Assembly: GCF_020510585.1 (NCBI RefSeq) | Contig: NZ_CP075190.1 | Location: forward strand, 372,001 to 436,000 | Source of the DNA: Ferribacterium limneticum | Lineage (GTDB): Bacteria; Pseudomonadota; Gammaproteobacteria; Burkholderiales; Rhodocyclaceae | Direction of reading: 5' to 3' | Length of the DNA: 64,000 nt | Shown: positions 25,910-36,331 of the stretch, one piece after another | Layout: each line of letters begins with the position of its first letter | Position numbering within the stretch: the stretch's first letter is position 1 | The notes under the pieces: generated by a model | Databases searched by the model: none | What the model saw: only the letters and a program-made list of their open reading frames with translations | What the model was told of the DNA's origin: nothing | Position numbers and translations under genes: made by a program

Positions 25910-26001
25910 GCGGCTCTCGTCCTGATGAGTCTGCAAAGTTGTTCAACCCGTACGGGTTCCAAGACTGACCGCGCAAGCGGATTAAGTTGGAGTTAATTTA
26001 A

Positions 26002-26370
26002 ATGATTCAGATGCAGACAACTCTGGATGTCGCCGATAACACCGGTGCACGTTCAGTAATGTGTATCAAAGTGCTCGGTGGATCCAGGCGCCGCTATGCT
26101 GGCATTGGTGACATCATCAAGGTCAGCATCAAGGATGCTGCGCCGCGCGGCCGCGTCAAAAAAGGCGATGTCTATAACGCTGTGGTGGTTCGTACCGCCA
26201 AGGGTGTTCGTCGTCCGGATGGTTCGCTGGTTCGCTTTGATGGCAATGCCGCCGTTCTTCTCAACAACAAGCTCGAGCCGATCGGCACGCGCATCTTTGG
26301 CCCGGTAACCCGCGAACTGCGTACCGAGCGCTTTATGAAGATCGTGTCCCTGGCTCCTGAAGTGCTGTAA
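26002..26370 (+). CDS. rplN: 50S ribosomal protein L14
   Basis: A 122-residue protein at the subunit interface, beginning [20 protein letters not shown] with the family signature [19 protein letters not shown]. First gene of the spc group, downstream of its own putative promoter. Confidence 0.98.
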   Translation: MIQMQTTLDVADNTGARSVMCIKVLGGSRRRYAGIGDIIKVSIKDAAPRGRVKKGDVYNAVVVRTAKGVRRPDGSLVRFDGNAAVLLNNKLEPIGTRIFGPVTRELRTERFMKIVSLAPEVL

Positions 26371-26380
26371 GGGGCTGGCC

Positions 26381-26698
26381 ATGGAAAAGATTCGTAAAGG
26401 CGACGAAATCGTCGTTGTTACCGGTAAAGACAAAGGCAAGCGCGGTACCGTGCTACGTCGTGTCGATGATGAGCATGTGCTTGTCGAGGGTGTCAATCGT
26501 GCCAAAAAGCACGTCAAGCCGAATCCTGTAAAGGGTGTGGCGGGTGGCATCGTGGATAAGGATATGCCTATTCATATCTCCAATGTTGCGCTGTTCAATC
26601 CGGCGACCAAGAAGGCTGACCGTGTCGGCTTCAAGGCGCTTGATGATGGCCGCAAGGTTCGCGTGTTCAAGTCGAACGGCGAACTGGTAAACGCATAA
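26381..26698 (+). CDS. rplX: 50S ribosomal protein L24
   Basis: A 105-residue assembly initiator with an N-terminal KOW motif ([19 protein letters not shown]). Ten bases after rplN; nine before rplE. Confidence 0.97.
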   Translation: MEKIRKGDEIVVVTGKDKGKRGTVLRRVDDEHVLVEGVNRAKKHVKPNPVKGVAGGIVDKDMPIHISNVALFNPATKKADRVGFKALDDGRKVRVFKSNGELVNA

Positions 26699-26707
26699 GG
26701 AGTGGTC

Positions 26708-27247
26708 ATGGCGCGTTTGCAAGAGTTTTACAAAGAAACCGTTGTTGCTGATTTGAGCAAGCAGTTCGGTTACAAATCCGTGATGGAAGTCCCGCGCATT
26801 ACCAAGATCACCCTGAATATGGGTGTCGGTGAGGCTGTTGCGGATAAGAAGGTCCTGGAAAACGCAGTTGGCGACATGCAGAAGATCGCTGGCCAGAAGC
26901 CGGTTACCACGAAGGCTCGCAAGTCGATCGCTGGCTTCAAGATTCGTGATGGATATCCGATCGGTTGCATGGTCACTCTGCGCGGTCCGCGCATGTTCGA
27001 GTTTCTTGATCGTCTGGTAACCGTTGCGCTGCCGCGTGTTCGTGACTTCCGTGGGGTGTCTGGCAAAGGTTTTGATGGTCAGGGAAACTACAACATGGGT
27101 GTCAAAGAGCAGATCATTTTCCCGGAAATTGAGTACGACAAGATCGATGCTCTCCGGGGGATGAACATCAGCATCACCACGACCGCGAAATCCGACGCAG
27201 AAGCCAAGGCTCTGTTGGCGGCGTTCAAGTTCCCGTTCAAGAATTGA
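26708..27247 (+). CDS. rplE: 50S ribosomal protein L5
   Basis: A 179-residue 5S rRNA-binding protein. The start [16 protein letters not shown] is preferred to an in-frame GTG six bases upstream, which overlaps the AAGGAG ribosome site. The conserved [13 protein letters not shown] and [14 protein letters not shown] segments are present. Confidence 0.96.
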   Translation: MARLQEFYKETVVADLSKQFGYKSVMEVPRITKITLNMGVGEAVADKKVLENAVGDMQKIAGQKPVTTKARKSIAGFKIRDGYPIGCMVTLRGPRMFEFLDRLVTVALPRVRDFRGVSGKGFDGQGNYNMGVKEQIIFPEIEYDKIDALRGMNISITTTAKSDAEAKALLAAFKFPFKN

Positions 27248-27254
27248 GGCAATC

Positions 27255-27560
27255 ATGGCAAAACTTGCTCTGATCAACCGTGAAGAAAAGCGCCGCAAGC
27301 TTGTGGCTCAGTACGCCAAAAAGCGTGCGGCCCTCGAGGCGATTTTCAATAACGCGAGCCTGTCTGACGATGAGCGTTACGCAGCCCGTCTGAAGTTCCA
27401 GGCCTTGCCGCGCAATTCGAGCCCGTCTCGTCTGCGCAATCGTTGCCAGCTGACCGGTCGTCCGCGTGGTGTTTTCCGTAAGTTCGGTCTGTGCCGTCAC
27501 AAGATCCGCGAGCTGGCCTTCAGTGGCCAGGTTCCGGGTGTTGTTAAAGCCAGCTGGTAA
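27255..27560 (+). CDS. rpsN: 30S ribosomal protein S14 (zinc-free form)
   Basis: A 101-residue protein of the long form lacking the CXXC zinc pairs. The C-terminal signature [20 protein letters not shown] is intact. The zinc-binding S14 paralogue used by many bacteria under zinc plenty is not seen in the window. Confidence 0.97.
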   Translation: MAKLALINREEKRRKLVAQYAKKRAALEAIFNNASLSDDERYAARLKFQALPRNSSPSRLRNRCQLTGRPRGVFRKFGLCRHKIRELAFSGQVPGVVKASW

Positions 27561-27575
27561 AAAGGAGATTCAGAA

Positions 27576-27971
27576 ATGGCTATGAGCGATCCGATCGCGG
27601 ACATGCTGACTCGCATCCGCAACGCCCAGCTCGCCGAAAAGGCGTCTGTCTCCATGCCCTCGTCCAAAGTCAAGGTGGCAATCGCTGCCGTGCTCAAGGA
27701 TGAAGGTTACGTTGATGATTTCGCAGTTCGTCAGGCTGATGGCAAGCCGACACTCGATATTGCGCTCAAGTACTATGCCGGTCGTCCGGTCATCGAGCGC
27801 ATCGAGCGTGTCTCCAAGCCTGGTCTGCGTATCTACAAGGGTTGTGAAGACATTCCTCGTGTTATGAATGGTCTTGGTGTCGCGATTGTGTCGACCCCGA
27901 AGGGCGTCATGACTGATCGCAAGGCTCGCGCCAGCAAGGTCGGCGGCGAAGTTCTTTGCATCGTGGCGTAA
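27576..27971 (+). CDS. rpsH: 30S ribosomal protein S8
   Basis: A 131-residue central-domain protein beginning [18 protein letters not shown], preceded by AAAGGAG. In E. coli S8 represses the spc operon by binding near rplE; no such site was recognised here by eye. The C-terminal [20 protein letters not shown] signature is present. Confidence 0.97.
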   Translation: MAMSDPIADMLTRIRNAQLAEKASVSMPSSKVKVAIAAVLKDEGYVDDFAVRQADGKPTLDIALKYYAGRPVIERIERVSKPGLRIYKGCEDIPRVMNGLGVAIVSTPKGVMTDRKARASKVGGEVLCIVA

Positions 27972-27981
27972 GGGGATATAT

Positions 27982-28512
27982 ATGTCTCGTATTGGTAAAA
28001 ATCCCATCGTTCTACCGGCTGGTGTTGAAATCTCGGTTGGTGAGCAAATTACCGTCAGGGGCCCGCTGGGTACCTTGAAGGCAATTACTCATCCTGCAGT
28101 TACGATTTCCGTCGACGGTCAGAATGTTCAGGTTTCCAAAGTTGATGGTGCTGCTAACGCTGCTGCCATGTGGGGCACCATGCGTGCCAACCTAAACAAC
28201 ATGGTCACCGGTGTTTCCAAAGGTTTCGAGCGCAAGCTTCAGCTGGTTGGCGTGGGTTACCGCGCCCAGGCTCAAGGCGATGTCCTGAATCTGTCGTTGG
28301 GCTTTTCGCACCCCGTCGCGCACAAGATGCCGGCTGGTGTCAAAGTCGAGTGCCCGACTCAGACCGAAATCCTGATCAAGGGGGCCGACAAGCAACAGGT
28401 TGGCCAGGTTGCTGCCGAAGTTCGTGCGTACCGCAAGCCGGAGCCCTACAAGGGCAAGGGCGTTCGGTACTCGGACGAAGTGGTGGTTATCAAGGAAACC
28501 AAGAAGAAGTAA
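27982..28512 (+). CDS. rplF: 50S ribosomal protein L6
   Basis: A 176-residue protein with two related domains and the C-terminal signature [14 protein letters not shown]. Starts 10 bases after rpsH. Confidence 0.98.
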   Translation: MSRIGKNPIVLPAGVEISVGEQITVRGPLGTLKAITHPAVTISVDGQNVQVSKVDGAANAAAMWGTMRANLNNMVTGVSKGFERKLQLVGVGYRAQAQGDVLNLSLGFSHPVAHKMPAGVKVECPTQTEILIKGADKQQVGQVAAEVRAYRKPEPYKGKGVRYSDEVVVIKETKKK

Positions 28513-28521
28513 GGGTGGCAT

Positions 28522-28878
28522 ATGTTTAATAAGAAACAAGCGCGTTTGCGCCGTTCCCGCCAAACCCGGGCCAAAATTGCCGAACTTAAGGCGGTCCGTT
28601 TGTGCGTCAATCGCTCGAACTGCCATATTTACGCCCAGATCATTTCGCCCTGTGGCGGCAAGGTCCTGGCTTCGGCTTCCTCGCTGGATACGGATATTCG
28701 CAAGGATCTTCCGAACGGCGGTAACAAGGCTGCTGCCACTACGGTGGGCAAGCTGATTGCCGAGCGCGCCAAGGCCGCCGGTATTGAGCAAGTGGCTTTC
28801 GATCGTTCCGGTCTTCAGTATCACGGTCGAGTTCAGGCGTTGGCTGAAGCTGCGCGTGAAGCCGGTCTGAAGTTCTGA
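28522..28878 (+). CDS. rplR: 50S ribosomal protein L18
   Basis: A 118-residue 5S rRNA-binding protein with an Arg/Lys-rich N-terminus ([20 protein letters not shown]) and the C-terminal [20 protein letters not shown] motif. Confidence 0.97.
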   Translation: MFNKKQARLRRSRQTRAKIAELKAVRLCVNRSNCHIYAQIISPCGGKVLASASSLDTDIRKDLPNGGNKAAATTVGKLIAERAKAAGIEQVAFDRSGLQYHGRVQALAEAAREAGLKF

Positions 28879-28904
28879 TCGCTGCGAAAGGATAAGGTTA
28901 GAAA

Positions 28905-29432
28905 ATGGCTAAACCTGATAGAAACAAGAAGCCGCAACAGAATGAAGAGCGCGATGATGGCATGCGCGAAAAGATGGTTGCGGTCAATCGCGTCACCAAA
29001 GTGGTCAAGGGCGGCCGTATTCTCGGTTTCGCGGCCCTGACTGTTGTTGGTGATGGTGATGGCAGCATCGGCATGGGTAAGGGCAAGTCCCGCGAAGTTC
29101 CTGTTGCAGCTCAAAAGGCTATGGAAGAGGCGCGTCGAAAGATGGCCAAGGTCAACTTGAAGAACGGCACAGTGCATCACACCGTTATGGGCCGTCACGG
29201 CGCAACGACCGTGATGATCCAGCCGGCTCCGGAAGGTACGGGCATCATCGCCGGTGGCGCCATGCGCGCTGTCTTCGAAGTTGTCGGCGTGACCAACGTG
29301 GTGGCCAAGGCTCATGGCTCGACCAATCCTTACAACATCGTGCGTGCCACCATCGACGGTTTGTCGAAGGTGAATACGCCGTCCGAGATCGCCGCCAAGC
29401 GTGGCCTCTCGATTGAACGGGTTCTGGGGTAA
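28905..29432 (+). CDS. rpsE: 30S ribosomal protein S5
   Basis: A 175-residue accuracy and mRNA-helicase protein. The signature [20 protein letters not shown] and the spectinomycin-loop region are intact. Three bases separate it from rpmD. Confidence 0.98.
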   Translation: MAKPDRNKKPQQNEERDDGMREKMVAVNRVTKVVKGGRILGFAALTVVGDGDGSIGMGKGKSREVPVAAQKAMEEARRKMAKVNLKNGTVHHTVMGRHGATTVMIQPAPEGTGIIAGGAMRAVFEVVGVTNVVAKAHGSTNPYNIVRATIDGLSKVNTPSEIAAKRGLSIERVLG

Positions 29433-29435
29433 GCC

Positions 29436-29618
29436 ATGGCTGATAAGAAAATCACAGTGAAGCTCGTGAAGAGCATCATCGGCACCAAGCAGGACCACCG
29501 CGCCACCGTTCGTGGTCTGGGCCTGCGCAAGCTGAACAGTACCTCTGAACTTGTGGATACCCCGTCTGTGCGCGGCATGATCCAGAAGGTTCAGTATCTC
29601 GTCAAGGTTGAGGGTTAA
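29436..29618 (+). CDS. rpmD: 50S ribosomal protein L30
   Basis: A 60-residue protein with [20 protein letters not shown] and [11 protein letters not shown]. Its position between rpsE and rplO is the standard one. Confidence 0.97.
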   Translation: MADKKITVKLVKSIIGTKQDHRATVRGLGLRKLNSTSELVDTPSVRGMIQKVQYLVKVEG

Positions 29619-29621
29619 GCC

Positions 29622-30056
29622 ATGCGTCTGAATACCATCAAGCCAGGTGAAGGCTCCAAGAAGGCCGCCAAGCGCGTCGGTCGTGGCATCGGTTCGGGCC
29701 TCGGCAAGACTTGCGGTCGCGGCCACAAGGGTCAGAAGTCCCGTTCCGGCGGTTTCCACAAGGTAGGTTTCGAGGGCGGTCAAATGCCTTTGCAGCGTCG
29801 CCTGCCGAAGCGCGGTTTCAATTCCTTGACTCGTGCCCGTAATTACGAAGTCCGCCTGACTGATCTCGAGCGTCTGCCGGTTGAAGAGATTGATCTCCTC
29901 GCCCTGCAGGTCGCCGGTATCGTTCCGGGTGACGCTCTCTCCGCTAAGGTTATCTTGTCTGGCGCTATCGCCCGCAAGGTTGTCCTGAAGGGTGTTGGCG
30001 CTACTAAGGGTGCCAAGGCTGCTATTGAAGCAGCTGGCGGCTCGGTCGCTGAGTAA
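29622..30056 (+). CDS. rplO: 50S ribosomal protein L15
   Basis: A 144-residue late-assembly protein with a basic glycine-rich N-terminus ([20 protein letters not shown]). Only 20 bases precede secY, as usual for the spc operon. Confidence 0.97.
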   Translation: MRLNTIKPGEGSKKAAKRVGRGIGSGLGKTCGRGHKGQKSRSGGFHKVGFEGGQMPLQRRLPKRGFNSLTRARNYEVRLTDLERLPVEEIDLLALQVAGIVPGDALSAKVILSGAIARKVVLKGVGATKGAKAAIEAAGGSVAE

Positions 30057-30076
30057 GACAGGGAAAGGTTAGAACG

Positions 30077-31399
30077 TTGGCAGCAAATCCCAATACCGTT
30101 GGCAAGGGTGGCAAGTTCGGCGATCTCAAGCGCCGGCTATGGTTCCTGCTTGGCGCGCTGGTTGTTTACCGCATTGGCGCCCATATTCCGGTTCCTGGGA
30201 TCGACCCCAACGCACTGGCCGATCTCTTTAATTCGCAGCAGGGTGGCATCTTGGGCATGTTCAACATGTTCTCGGGTGGTGCCTTGTCGCGATTTACGAT
30301 TTTTGCATTGGGGATCATGCCGTATATTTCGGCTTCGATCATCATGCAACTGATGAGTGTCGCCAGTCCGCAACTCGAAGCCCTAAAAAAAGAGGGTGAG
30401 GCCGGACGCCGGAAGATTACTCAATATACCCGCTACGGAACGGTGATTCTTGCCCTCTTCCAGGGGTTGGGTATTGCCGTAGCGCTTGAGGCGCAGGCTG
30501 GGTTGGTTAATGACCCGGGCTTCATGTTCCGCCTGACCACCGTTTCGACCCTGCTTACCGGTACGATGTTCCTGATGTGGCTGGGTGAGCAGATCACCGA
30601 GCGTGGTCTGGGAAATGGCATCTCGATTATTATTTTCGCTGGTATCGCGGCCGGTTTGCCGAATGCTATCGGCGGCCTGCTTGAACTGGTTCGTACGGGT
30701 GCCATGCATCCGCTGACCGCGCTGATCATCTGTGTCTTGGTCGTTGTTGTGACCGGCTTCGTGGTCTTTGTTGAACGTGGTCAACGGAAGATTTTGGTCA
30801 ATTACGCCAAGCGTCAGGTCGGAAACAAGATTTATGGCGGGCAGAGTTCGCATCTGCCGCTCAAGCTGAACATGTCTGGCGTTATCCCGCCGATCTTCGC
30901 TTCTTCGATCATCCTGTTTCCGGCGACTGTAGCCAACTGGTTTGGCGCGAGCGAATCGATGCACTGGTTGAAGGATGTGGCCGGTACCTTGTCGCCTGGG
31001 CAGCCGATTTACGTCATGCTTTACGCCTCGGCGATCATTTTCTTCTGTTTTTTCTACACAGCCCTTGTGTTTAATTCCAAGGAAACTGCGGACAACCTGA
31101 AGAAAAGCGGCGCCTTTGTGCCCGGTATTCGTCCGGGTGAGCAGACCGCTCGCTACATCGATAAGATTTTGATGCGCTTGACCCTGATTGGGGCTGCCTA
31201 CATCACCGTGGTTTGTCTGTTGCCAGAGTTTTTGATCTTGAAATGGAACGTGCCGTTCTATTTTGGGGGTACCTCACTGTTGATTATCGTAGTCGTGACC
31301 ATGGATTTTATGTCCCAGGTTCAGGCCTACGTGATGTCGCACCAGTATGAGAGCTTGCTGAAGAAGGCAAATTTCAAAGGCGCCCCGATGATCAAGTAA
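30077..31399 (+). CDS. secY: Preprotein translocase channel SecY
   Basis: A 440-residue inner-membrane channel with ten membrane segments, partner of SecE (4259-4612). A TTG start at 30077 follows GGGAAAGG; the next in-frame ATG is about 60 residues downstream and would remove the first membrane segment, so TTG is right. The plug/pore region and the loop GERQTARYID-like ([18 protein letters not shown]) are conserved. infA follows after six bases with no adk or map between. Confidence 0.97.
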   Translation: MAANPNTVGKGGKFGDLKRRLWFLLGALVVYRIGAHIPVPGIDPNALADLFNSQQGGILGMFNMFSGGALSRFTIFALGIMPYISASIIMQLMSVASPQLEALKKEGEAGRRKITQYTRYGTVILALFQGLGIAVALEAQAGLVNDPGFMFRLTTVSTLLTGTMFLMWLGEQITERGLGNGISIIIFAGIAAGLPNAIGGLLELVRTGAMHPLTALIICVLVVVVTGFVVFVERGQRKILVNYAKRQVGNKIYGGQSSHLPLKLNMSGVIPPIFASSIILFPATVANWFGASESMHWLKDVAGTLSPGQPIYVMLYASAIIFFCFFYTALVFNSKETADNLKKSGAFVPGIRPGEQTARYIDKILMRLTLIGAAYITVVCLLPEFLILKWNVPFYFGGTSLLIIVVVTMDFMSQVQAYVMSHQYESLLKKANFKGAPMIK

Positions 31400-31405
31400 T
31401 CGCTT

Positions 31406-31624
31406 ATGGCAAAAGAGGATTACATCGAAATGCAAGGGGAGGTTGTTGAAAACCTCCCGAACGCGACCTTCAAGGTCCGGTTGGAAAATGGCCATATTGT
31501 GCTTGGGTTCATTTCCGGAAAGATGCGAATGCATTACATACGCATTCTTCCCGGTGACAAAGTGACCGTGCAATTGACGCCATATGATTTAAGCAAGGCC
31601 CGGATCGTTTTCCGGGTCAAGTAA
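31406..31624 (+). CDS. infA: Translation initiation factor IF-1
   Basis: A 72-residue S1/OB-fold protein beginning [20 protein letters not shown] and ending in [12 protein letters not shown]. It occludes the A site during initiation. It lies between secY and rpmJ, an arrangement usual in betaproteobacteria and Gram-positives but not in E. coli. Confidence 0.97.
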   Translation: MAKEDYIEMQGEVVENLPNATFKVRLENGHIVLGFISGKMRMHYIRILPGDKVTVQLTPYDLSKARIVFRVK

Positions 31625-31700
31625 AAGAGTTCTCTACGCAATAAACCGCAGGGCAAGGAATCACGGCTGCTTCCAAGCTCTCGCAGACGAGGAGTTAAAC

Positions 31701-31814
31701 ATGAAAGTGCATCCTTCAGTTAAGCGCGTGTGTCGCAATTGCAAAGTCATCCGTCGCAAGGGTGTCGTGCGCGTCATTTGCAAGGACCCGCGTCACAAGC
31801 AGCGCCAGGGCTAA
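31701..31814 (+). CDS. rpmJ: 50S ribosomal protein L36 (zinc-binding form)
   Basis: A 37-residue protein too short for usual gene length cut-offs. It begins [20 protein letters not shown]; Cys11, Cys14, Cys27 and His32 form the zinc site of the C+ form. GAGGAG precedes the ATG by seven bases. Position after infA and before rpsM is standard. Confidence 0.96.
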   Translation: MKVHPSVKRVCRNCKVIRRKGVVRVICKDPRHKQRQG

Positions 31815-31862
31815 TGGCTCAGGTGTCGGCATTTGTTAATTTTGAAATAGTGGAGTGATTCG

Positions 31863-32225
31863 ATGGCCCGTATCGCAGGGGTAAACATTCCGAACCATCA
31901 GCATGCAGAGATCGCTTTGACCGCGATTTTCGGCATCGGCCGTACCCGCGCGCAAAAGATTTGTGACGCGGCCGGCATCGTTCGTTCTACCAAAATGAAA
32001 GACCTGTCCGATGCGGACATGGATCGTCTGCGTGACGAAGTCGGCAAGTTCACCGTAGAAGGTGATCTGCGTCGCGAAGTCACAATGAACATTAAGCGTC
32101 TGATGGACCTCGGTTGCTACCGTGGCCTTCGCCATCGCAAGGGCTTGCCTTGCCGTGGTCAGCGCACCCGTACCAATGCTCGCACTCGCAAGGGTCCGCG
32201 CAAGGCCATTGCTGGCAAGAAGTAA
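31863..32225 (+). CDS. rpsM: 30S ribosomal protein S13
   Basis: A 120-residue head protein contacting P-site tRNA and L5. It begins [20 protein letters not shown] and has a basic C-terminal tail ([17 protein letters not shown]). First gene of the alpha operon proper; 48 bases after rpmJ. Confidence 0.98.
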   Translation: MARIAGVNIPNHQHAEIALTAIFGIGRTRAQKICDAAGIVRSTKMKDLSDADMDRLRDEVGKFTVEGDLRREVTMNIKRLMDLGCYRGLRHRKGLPCRGQRTRTNARTRKGPRKAIAGKK

Positions 32226-32237
32226 TAGGGACAGAAC

Positions 32238-32627
32238 ATGGCAAAGACTGCTACCAAAGTTCGCAAAAAGGTTAAAAAGAACGTTGCTGAGGGCATTGCC
32301 CATATCCACGCTTCGTTCAATAACACCATCATCACCATTACCGATCGTCAGGGCAATGCATTGTCCTGGGCAACTTCCGGTGGTGCCGGCTTCCGCGGTT
32401 CGCGTAAGTCGACCCCGTTCGCTGCTCAGGTTGCTGCCGAAGCCGCTGGCAAGGCTGCCCAGGAGTGTGGCGTCAAGAACCTGGAAGTTCGCATCAAGGG
32501 CCCAGGCCCTGGTCGTGAGTCTTCGGTCCGTGCATTGAATGCACTGGGCATGAAGATCACCTCGATTTCCGACGTGACGCCGGTGCCGCATAACGGTTGC
32601 CGTCCGCCCAAAAAGCGCCGCATCTAA
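32238..32627 (+). CDS. rpsK: 30S ribosomal protein S11
   Basis: A 129-residue platform protein with [20 protein letters not shown] and the C-terminal signature [18 protein letters not shown], including the conserved Asn-Gly isoaspartate site. Confidence 0.98.
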   Translation: MAKTATKVRKKVKKNVAEGIAHIHASFNNTIITITDRQGNALSWATSGGAGFRGSRKSTPFAAQVAAEAAGKAAQECGVKNLEVRIKGPGPGRESSVRALNALGMKITSISDVTPVPHNGCRPPKKRRI

Positions 32628-32639
32628 GGAGAAAGACAA

Positions 32640-33269
32640 GTGGCTCGTAATCTCGATCCGAAATGCCGTCAGTGCCGCCGCGAAGGCGAAAAGTTGTTCC
32701 TGAAGGGCGAAAAGTGTTTTACCGATAAGTGTGCCATCGAGCGTCGTTCGTATGCTCCTGGTCAACACGGCCAAAAATCTGGCGCTCGTTTGTCCGACTA
32801 TGGTGTCCACCTGCGCGCCAAGCAGAAGATTCGCCGCGTCTACGGCGTCCTTGAAGGTCAGTTCCGCAAGACGTTTGCTGAAGCTGATCGTCGCAAGGGC
32901 CAGACTGGTGAAAACCTTCTGCAATTGCTCGAAGCACGCCTGGACTCCGTTGCCTACCGTATGGGTTTTGGTGCTTCTCGCACCGAGTCCCGTCAGATCG
33001 TTCGTCACAATGGCGTTCTGGTCAATGGCAAGCGGGTGAACATCCCTTCTTTTATCGTCAAGCCGGGTGATGTTGTCCAGCTGACCGATCGTGCTCGTGC
33101 TTCCCTGCGTTGCAAGGCTGCACTGGAAGCTGCTGAGTCTCGTGGTTTCCCCGAGTGGATTTCGGTGGATGTCAAAGAAGGCAAGGGCACATTCAAGGCC
33201 ATGCCGCAGCGCTCTGAACTGCCGGCGACCCTGAATGAAGGTCTCGTCATCGAACTTTACTCGAAGTAA
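32640..33269 (+). CDS. rpsD: 30S ribosomal protein S4 (zinc-ribbon form)
   Basis: A 209-residue primary 16S rRNA binder and, in E. coli, repressor of the alpha operon. GTG start at 32640 after AAGGAG. Cys9-X2-Cys12 and Cys26-X4-Cys31 form a zinc-binding N-terminus that E. coli S4 lacks. An S4 RNA-binding domain follows (LDSVAYRMGFGASRTESRQ). Confidence 0.97.
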   Translation: MARNLDPKCRQCRREGEKLFLKGEKCFTDKCAIERRSYAPGQHGQKSGARLSDYGVHLRAKQKIRRVYGVLEGQFRKTFAEADRRKGQTGENLLQLLEARLDSVAYRMGFGASRTESRQIVRHNGVLVNGKRVNIPSFIVKPGDVVQLTDRARASLRCKAALEAAESRGFPEWISVDVKEGKGTFKAMPQRSELPATLNEGLVIELYSK

Positions 33270-33292
33270 GCACTGAGCAGAGGATCTAGCCC

Positions 33293-34267
33293 ATGCAAAG
33301 CAGTGGACTTCTAAAACCCCGCATCATCGACGTGCAGAGCGTTTCGCCCGTGCAAGCCAAAGTGGTCATGGAACCGTTTGAACGCGGTTATGGCCACACC
33401 CTTGGCAACGCGCTGCGTCGCATCCTGCTCTCCTCGATGGTTGGTTACGCGCCGACCGAGGTGGGTATCGATGGTGTTCTCCATGAATACTCGACCATTG
33501 ATGGCGTGCAGGAAGATGTCGTTGATATTCTTCTCAACCTCAAGGGTATTGTGTTCAAGCTGCACAATCGCGATGTTGTTAACCTGAAATTGGCCAAGGA
33601 AGGTGAAGGCCCCGTTCGAGCTGGCGATATCGAGTTGCCGCACGACGTGGAAATCATCAATCCGGAACACGTAATCGCTCACCTCTCCACGGGCGGCAAG
33701 CTGTCCATGGAGATCAAGGTCGAGAAGGGTCGCGGCTATGTTCCTGGCAACATGCGCAACCTCGGCGATGCCAAGTCCATTGGCAAGCTGGTACTCGATG
33801 CGTCATTCAGCCCGATTCGTCGCGTTGCCTACGCTGTCGAAAGTGCTCGCGTTGAACAGCGTACCGACCTGGACAAGTTGATTGTCGATATCGAAACCAA
33901 CGGCGTTGTCGAGCCGGAAGAAGCCATTCGCTACGCTGCTCGCGTGCTGATGGAACAGCTTTCGGTCTTTGCTGATCTGGAGGGTACCGCACCTGTCGCC
34001 GAGGCTTCCAAGCCAGCTCAGGTTGATCCGGTTCTGCTCCGTCCGGTGGATGATCTCGAATTGACGGTTCGTTCGGCGAACTGCCTCAAGGCTGAGAACA
34101 TCTACTACATCGGCGATCTGATCCAGCGTACAGAGAACGAGCTTCTCAAGACTCCGAATTTGGGTCGCAAGTCGCTGAATGAGATCAAGGAAGTGTTGGC
34201 CGCTCGCGGTCTGACGCTCGGCATGAAACTGGAAAACTGGCCGCCCGCCGGTCTGGAAAAGGCGTAA
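33293..34267 (+). CDS. rpoA: RNA polymerase alpha subunit
   Basis: A 324-residue protein. The N-terminal dimerisation domain (residues about 1-235) includes [19 protein letters not shown] linker leads to the C-terminal domain (about 250-324) with the DNA- and activator-contact region [20 protein letters not shown]. It completes the core enzyme with rpoB and rpoC of the same block. Followed by rplQ. Confidence 0.99.
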   Translation: MQSSGLLKPRIIDVQSVSPVQAKVVMEPFERGYGHTLGNALRRILLSSMVGYAPTEVGIDGVLHEYSTIDGVQEDVVDILLNLKGIVFKLHNRDVVNLKLAKEGEGPVRAGDIELPHDVEIINPEHVIAHLSTGGKLSMEIKVEKGRGYVPGNMRNLGDAKSIGKLVLDASFSPIRRVAYAVESARVEQRTDLDKLIVDIETNGVVEPEEAIRYAARVLMEQLSVFADLEGTAPVAEASKPAQVDPVLLRPVDDLELTVRSANCLKAENIYYIGDLIQRTENELLKTPNLGRKSLNEIKEVLAARGLTLGMKLENWPPAGLEKA

Positions 34268-34322
34268 GCCTTTTTCTCCCGGGCAGTCAAGGGACGCCTG
34301 CAGAATATAGAAAGGATTAACC

Positions 34323-34721
34323 ATGCGTCACCGCAATGGACTTCGCAAACTGAACCGTACCAGCAGCCATCGCTTGGCGATGCTGCGCAACATGACCGTT
34401 TCCCTGCTCAAGCACGAGGCTATCAAGACCACCGTGCCGAAAGCAAAGGAACTGCGCCGTGTTGTTGAACCGATGATTACCCTCGGCAAGACCCCGACGC
34501 TGGCTAACAAGCGTCTGGCCTTCGACCGCTTGCGCGACCGCGATATCGTGGTCAAGCTTTTCGCCGAAATCGGCCCGCGTTATGCAACCCGTCCGGGCGG
34601 CTACCTTCGCATTCTGAAGTGTGGTTTCCGTGTCGGCGATAACGCACCGATGGCGTTTGTCGAACTGGTCGACCGTCCGGAGCCTACCGAGGCTGTGGAA
34701 ATCGAGGAAGCTGCTGCGTAA
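34323..34721 (+). CDS. rplQ: 50S ribosomal protein L17
   Basis: A 132-residue protein with the N-terminal signature [20 protein letters not shown] and a short acidic tail. Last gene of the ribosomal block; a strong terminator follows 13 bases after its stop. Confidence 0.98.
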   Translation: MRHRNGLRKLNRTSSHRLAMLRNMTVSLLKHEAIKTTVPKAKELRRVVEPMITLGKTPTLANKRLAFDRLRDRDIVVKLFAEIGPRYATRPGGYLRILKCGFRVGDNAPMAFVELVDRPEPTEAVEIEEAAA

Positions 34722-34734
34722 TAGCAGTTGCAAT

Positions 34735-34765
34735 AAAAAAAGGCCGGGGCTTCCGGCCTTTTTTT
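34735..34765 (+). terminator. Strong terminator ending the ribosomal block
   Basis: Perfect 13-bp arms from AAAAAAAGGCCGG to CCGGCCTTTTTTT with a 5-base loop. The A-run/T-run symmetry makes it bidirectional, so it also serves the convergent minus-strand response-regulator operon ending at 34790. Confidence 0.92.
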
Positions 34766-34789
34766 CGTCTACCCGCCCGCATTCGGGGT

Positions 34790-36331
34790 CTATGGGCAGT
34801 CGATAAGCATCAGCGAAATATCGTCGTTGGCGACACTGTTATTCTGGTGCGCGGCCAAAGCGGCTTCGATTTTCGCAAAGCGGTCCGTCGGTGATGTGTT
34901 GGCTGTTGCAGCTATCAGCCCATCGATTCCAAATTGGAGGCCTTGCGGGTTGGTCGCCTCAAGCAAACCATCCGAGCAGAGAATGAGCTGGCTTTCATCT
35001 GCCCAATCGAAATGTTGGGGCTCTCCACCTAGCTCTTCATTACTGACAATGCCCAAGGGGAGGTTGGCCGAAGGGAAGGTGCGGGCCGCTCGCCCCCATC
35101 GGTCGAACAGGAAGGCTTCGGGGGTGCCGCCAACCCAGATGTCACCTTGCTTTTGGACTTCGTTGAGACAAACCAGCGTAATGGCAACGAAGCGCCCGAC
35201 TGGCATGGATTCCTTGAGCTGGTGATTCAGTTCAAGAACAATCTCCCGAATCGGCCTGTTGAGCTTTGTCATTCGGTAGAACAGGGCGAGCACCGGCAAG
35301 ACACTGATCGCAGCGGTCAGGCCGTGTCCGGTGGCGTCGGCGAGCAGGGCATAAAAATGCCCATCCGGTGAGCGATTTGCCGCGACGATGTCGCCACTGA
35401 AGTTTTCGGCCGGAATGACGGTGTAGCGCAGGCGAGTGTCCTGAAGACCCTTGCGATGTAATTGTTTTTCCATCAGTCCCAGTGCCAGGTGCTGTTCAGC
35501 TTGCGTCTGGTCGTAATAGTCCTGAAGTTGCCGGGCATTGTCCCGCAGCTGTTGCTCGGTCCGCTTGCGCTCTGAAATGTCTCGTATGACGCCGACCATC
35601 ATGCGATGGTTGTCGAGGACGATCTGGGTGATGGTCAGTGTTGCGGCGAAGCGGTGTCCATCTTTATGCTGCGCTTCCAGCTCTCGTTCGAGGCCGATTG
35701 TTTTTGGCGGGTTGGCCCCGGCATAATTTCCGACGCGGATTTCGTGCGCTGGCCGCTCGTCTTCGGGCATCAGCATGGAAACGTTTTTGCCAATCATTTC
35801 AGCTGGAGTCCAGCCAAAAATGCGCTCGGTTGATTGGTTGACCGAGACGATGATGCCGTGCTCATCACTGGTAACGATGGCGTCGAGTACATTATCGGAT
35901 ATGGCCTGAACGCGGCGTAACGAGTCGATTGACTCCTGCTGCATGGCCAGCGAGCGCTGCATGGAGCGCAGCTTGGCTTCGAGAACGACGAAATTGATGG
36001 GTTTGGTCAGGTAGTCGTCGGCGCCGGCATCCAGTCCTTCGACCAGGTTTTCATCGCGATTCAGGGCGGACAGGAAAATGACAGGCGTCCATCGATCGCG
36101 GGGCATCGCCTTGATTCGACGAGCGGCTTCGAAGCCGTCCATGACGGGCATCATGATGTCGAGCAAGACCAGATCGGGTGATTCTGCTGCGAAGCGGCGG
36201 ACTGCCTCCTCGCCGTTCTCGGCCAGTATCACTTCGTGGCCGAGCTTTTTCAGGAAAACCTGAAGGATGTGCAGATTGGTACGGTTGTCGTCAACCGCCA
36301 GTACCTTCATCTTGGTTGAAATCGAAGTCAT
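34790..36331 (-). CDS. Response regulator with PAS and PP2C/SpoIIE phosphatase output
   Basis: A 513-residue cytoplasmic protein with three parts. The receiver domain (about 8-125) has DD at 14-15, phosphoacceptor Asp58 and a conserved LTKP lysine. A PAS domain (about 143-260) and a short coiled stretch follow. The C-terminal PP2C/SpoIIE domain has SGDI, ADATGHG, CSDGLLEA and NDDISL, i.e. the metal-binding aspartates. The family dephosphorylates STAS anti-anti-sigma proteins. The start is ATG at 36331, overlapping the preceding stop by four bases; an ATG 33 bases earlier lies within the neighbour. No STAS protein is encoded nearby, so its target is elsewhere. Confidence 0.88.
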   Translation of the reverse strand: MTSISTKMKVLAVDDNRTNLHILQVFLKKLGHEVILAENGEEAVRRFAAESPDLVLLDIMMPVMDGFEAARRIKAMPRDRWTPVIFLSALNRDENLVEGLDAGADDYLTKPINFVVLEAKLRSMQRSLAMQQESIDSLRRVQAISDNVLDAIVTSDEHGIIVSVNQSTERIFGWTPAEMIGKNVSMLMPEDERPAHEIRVGNYAGANPPKTIGLERELEAQHKDGHRFAATLTITQIVLDNHRMMVGVIRDISERKRTEQQLRDNARQLQDYYDQTQAEQHLALGLMEKQLHRKGLQDTRLRYTVIPAENFSGDIVAANRSPDGHFYALLADATGHGLTAAISVLPVLALFYRMTKLNRPIREIVLELNHQLKESMPVGRFVAITLVCLNEVQKQGDIWVGGTPEAFLFDRWGRAARTFPSANLPLGIVSNEELGGEPQHFDWADESQLILCSDGLLEATNPQGLQFGIDGLIAATANTSPTDRFAKIEAALAAHQNNSVANDDISLMLIDCP

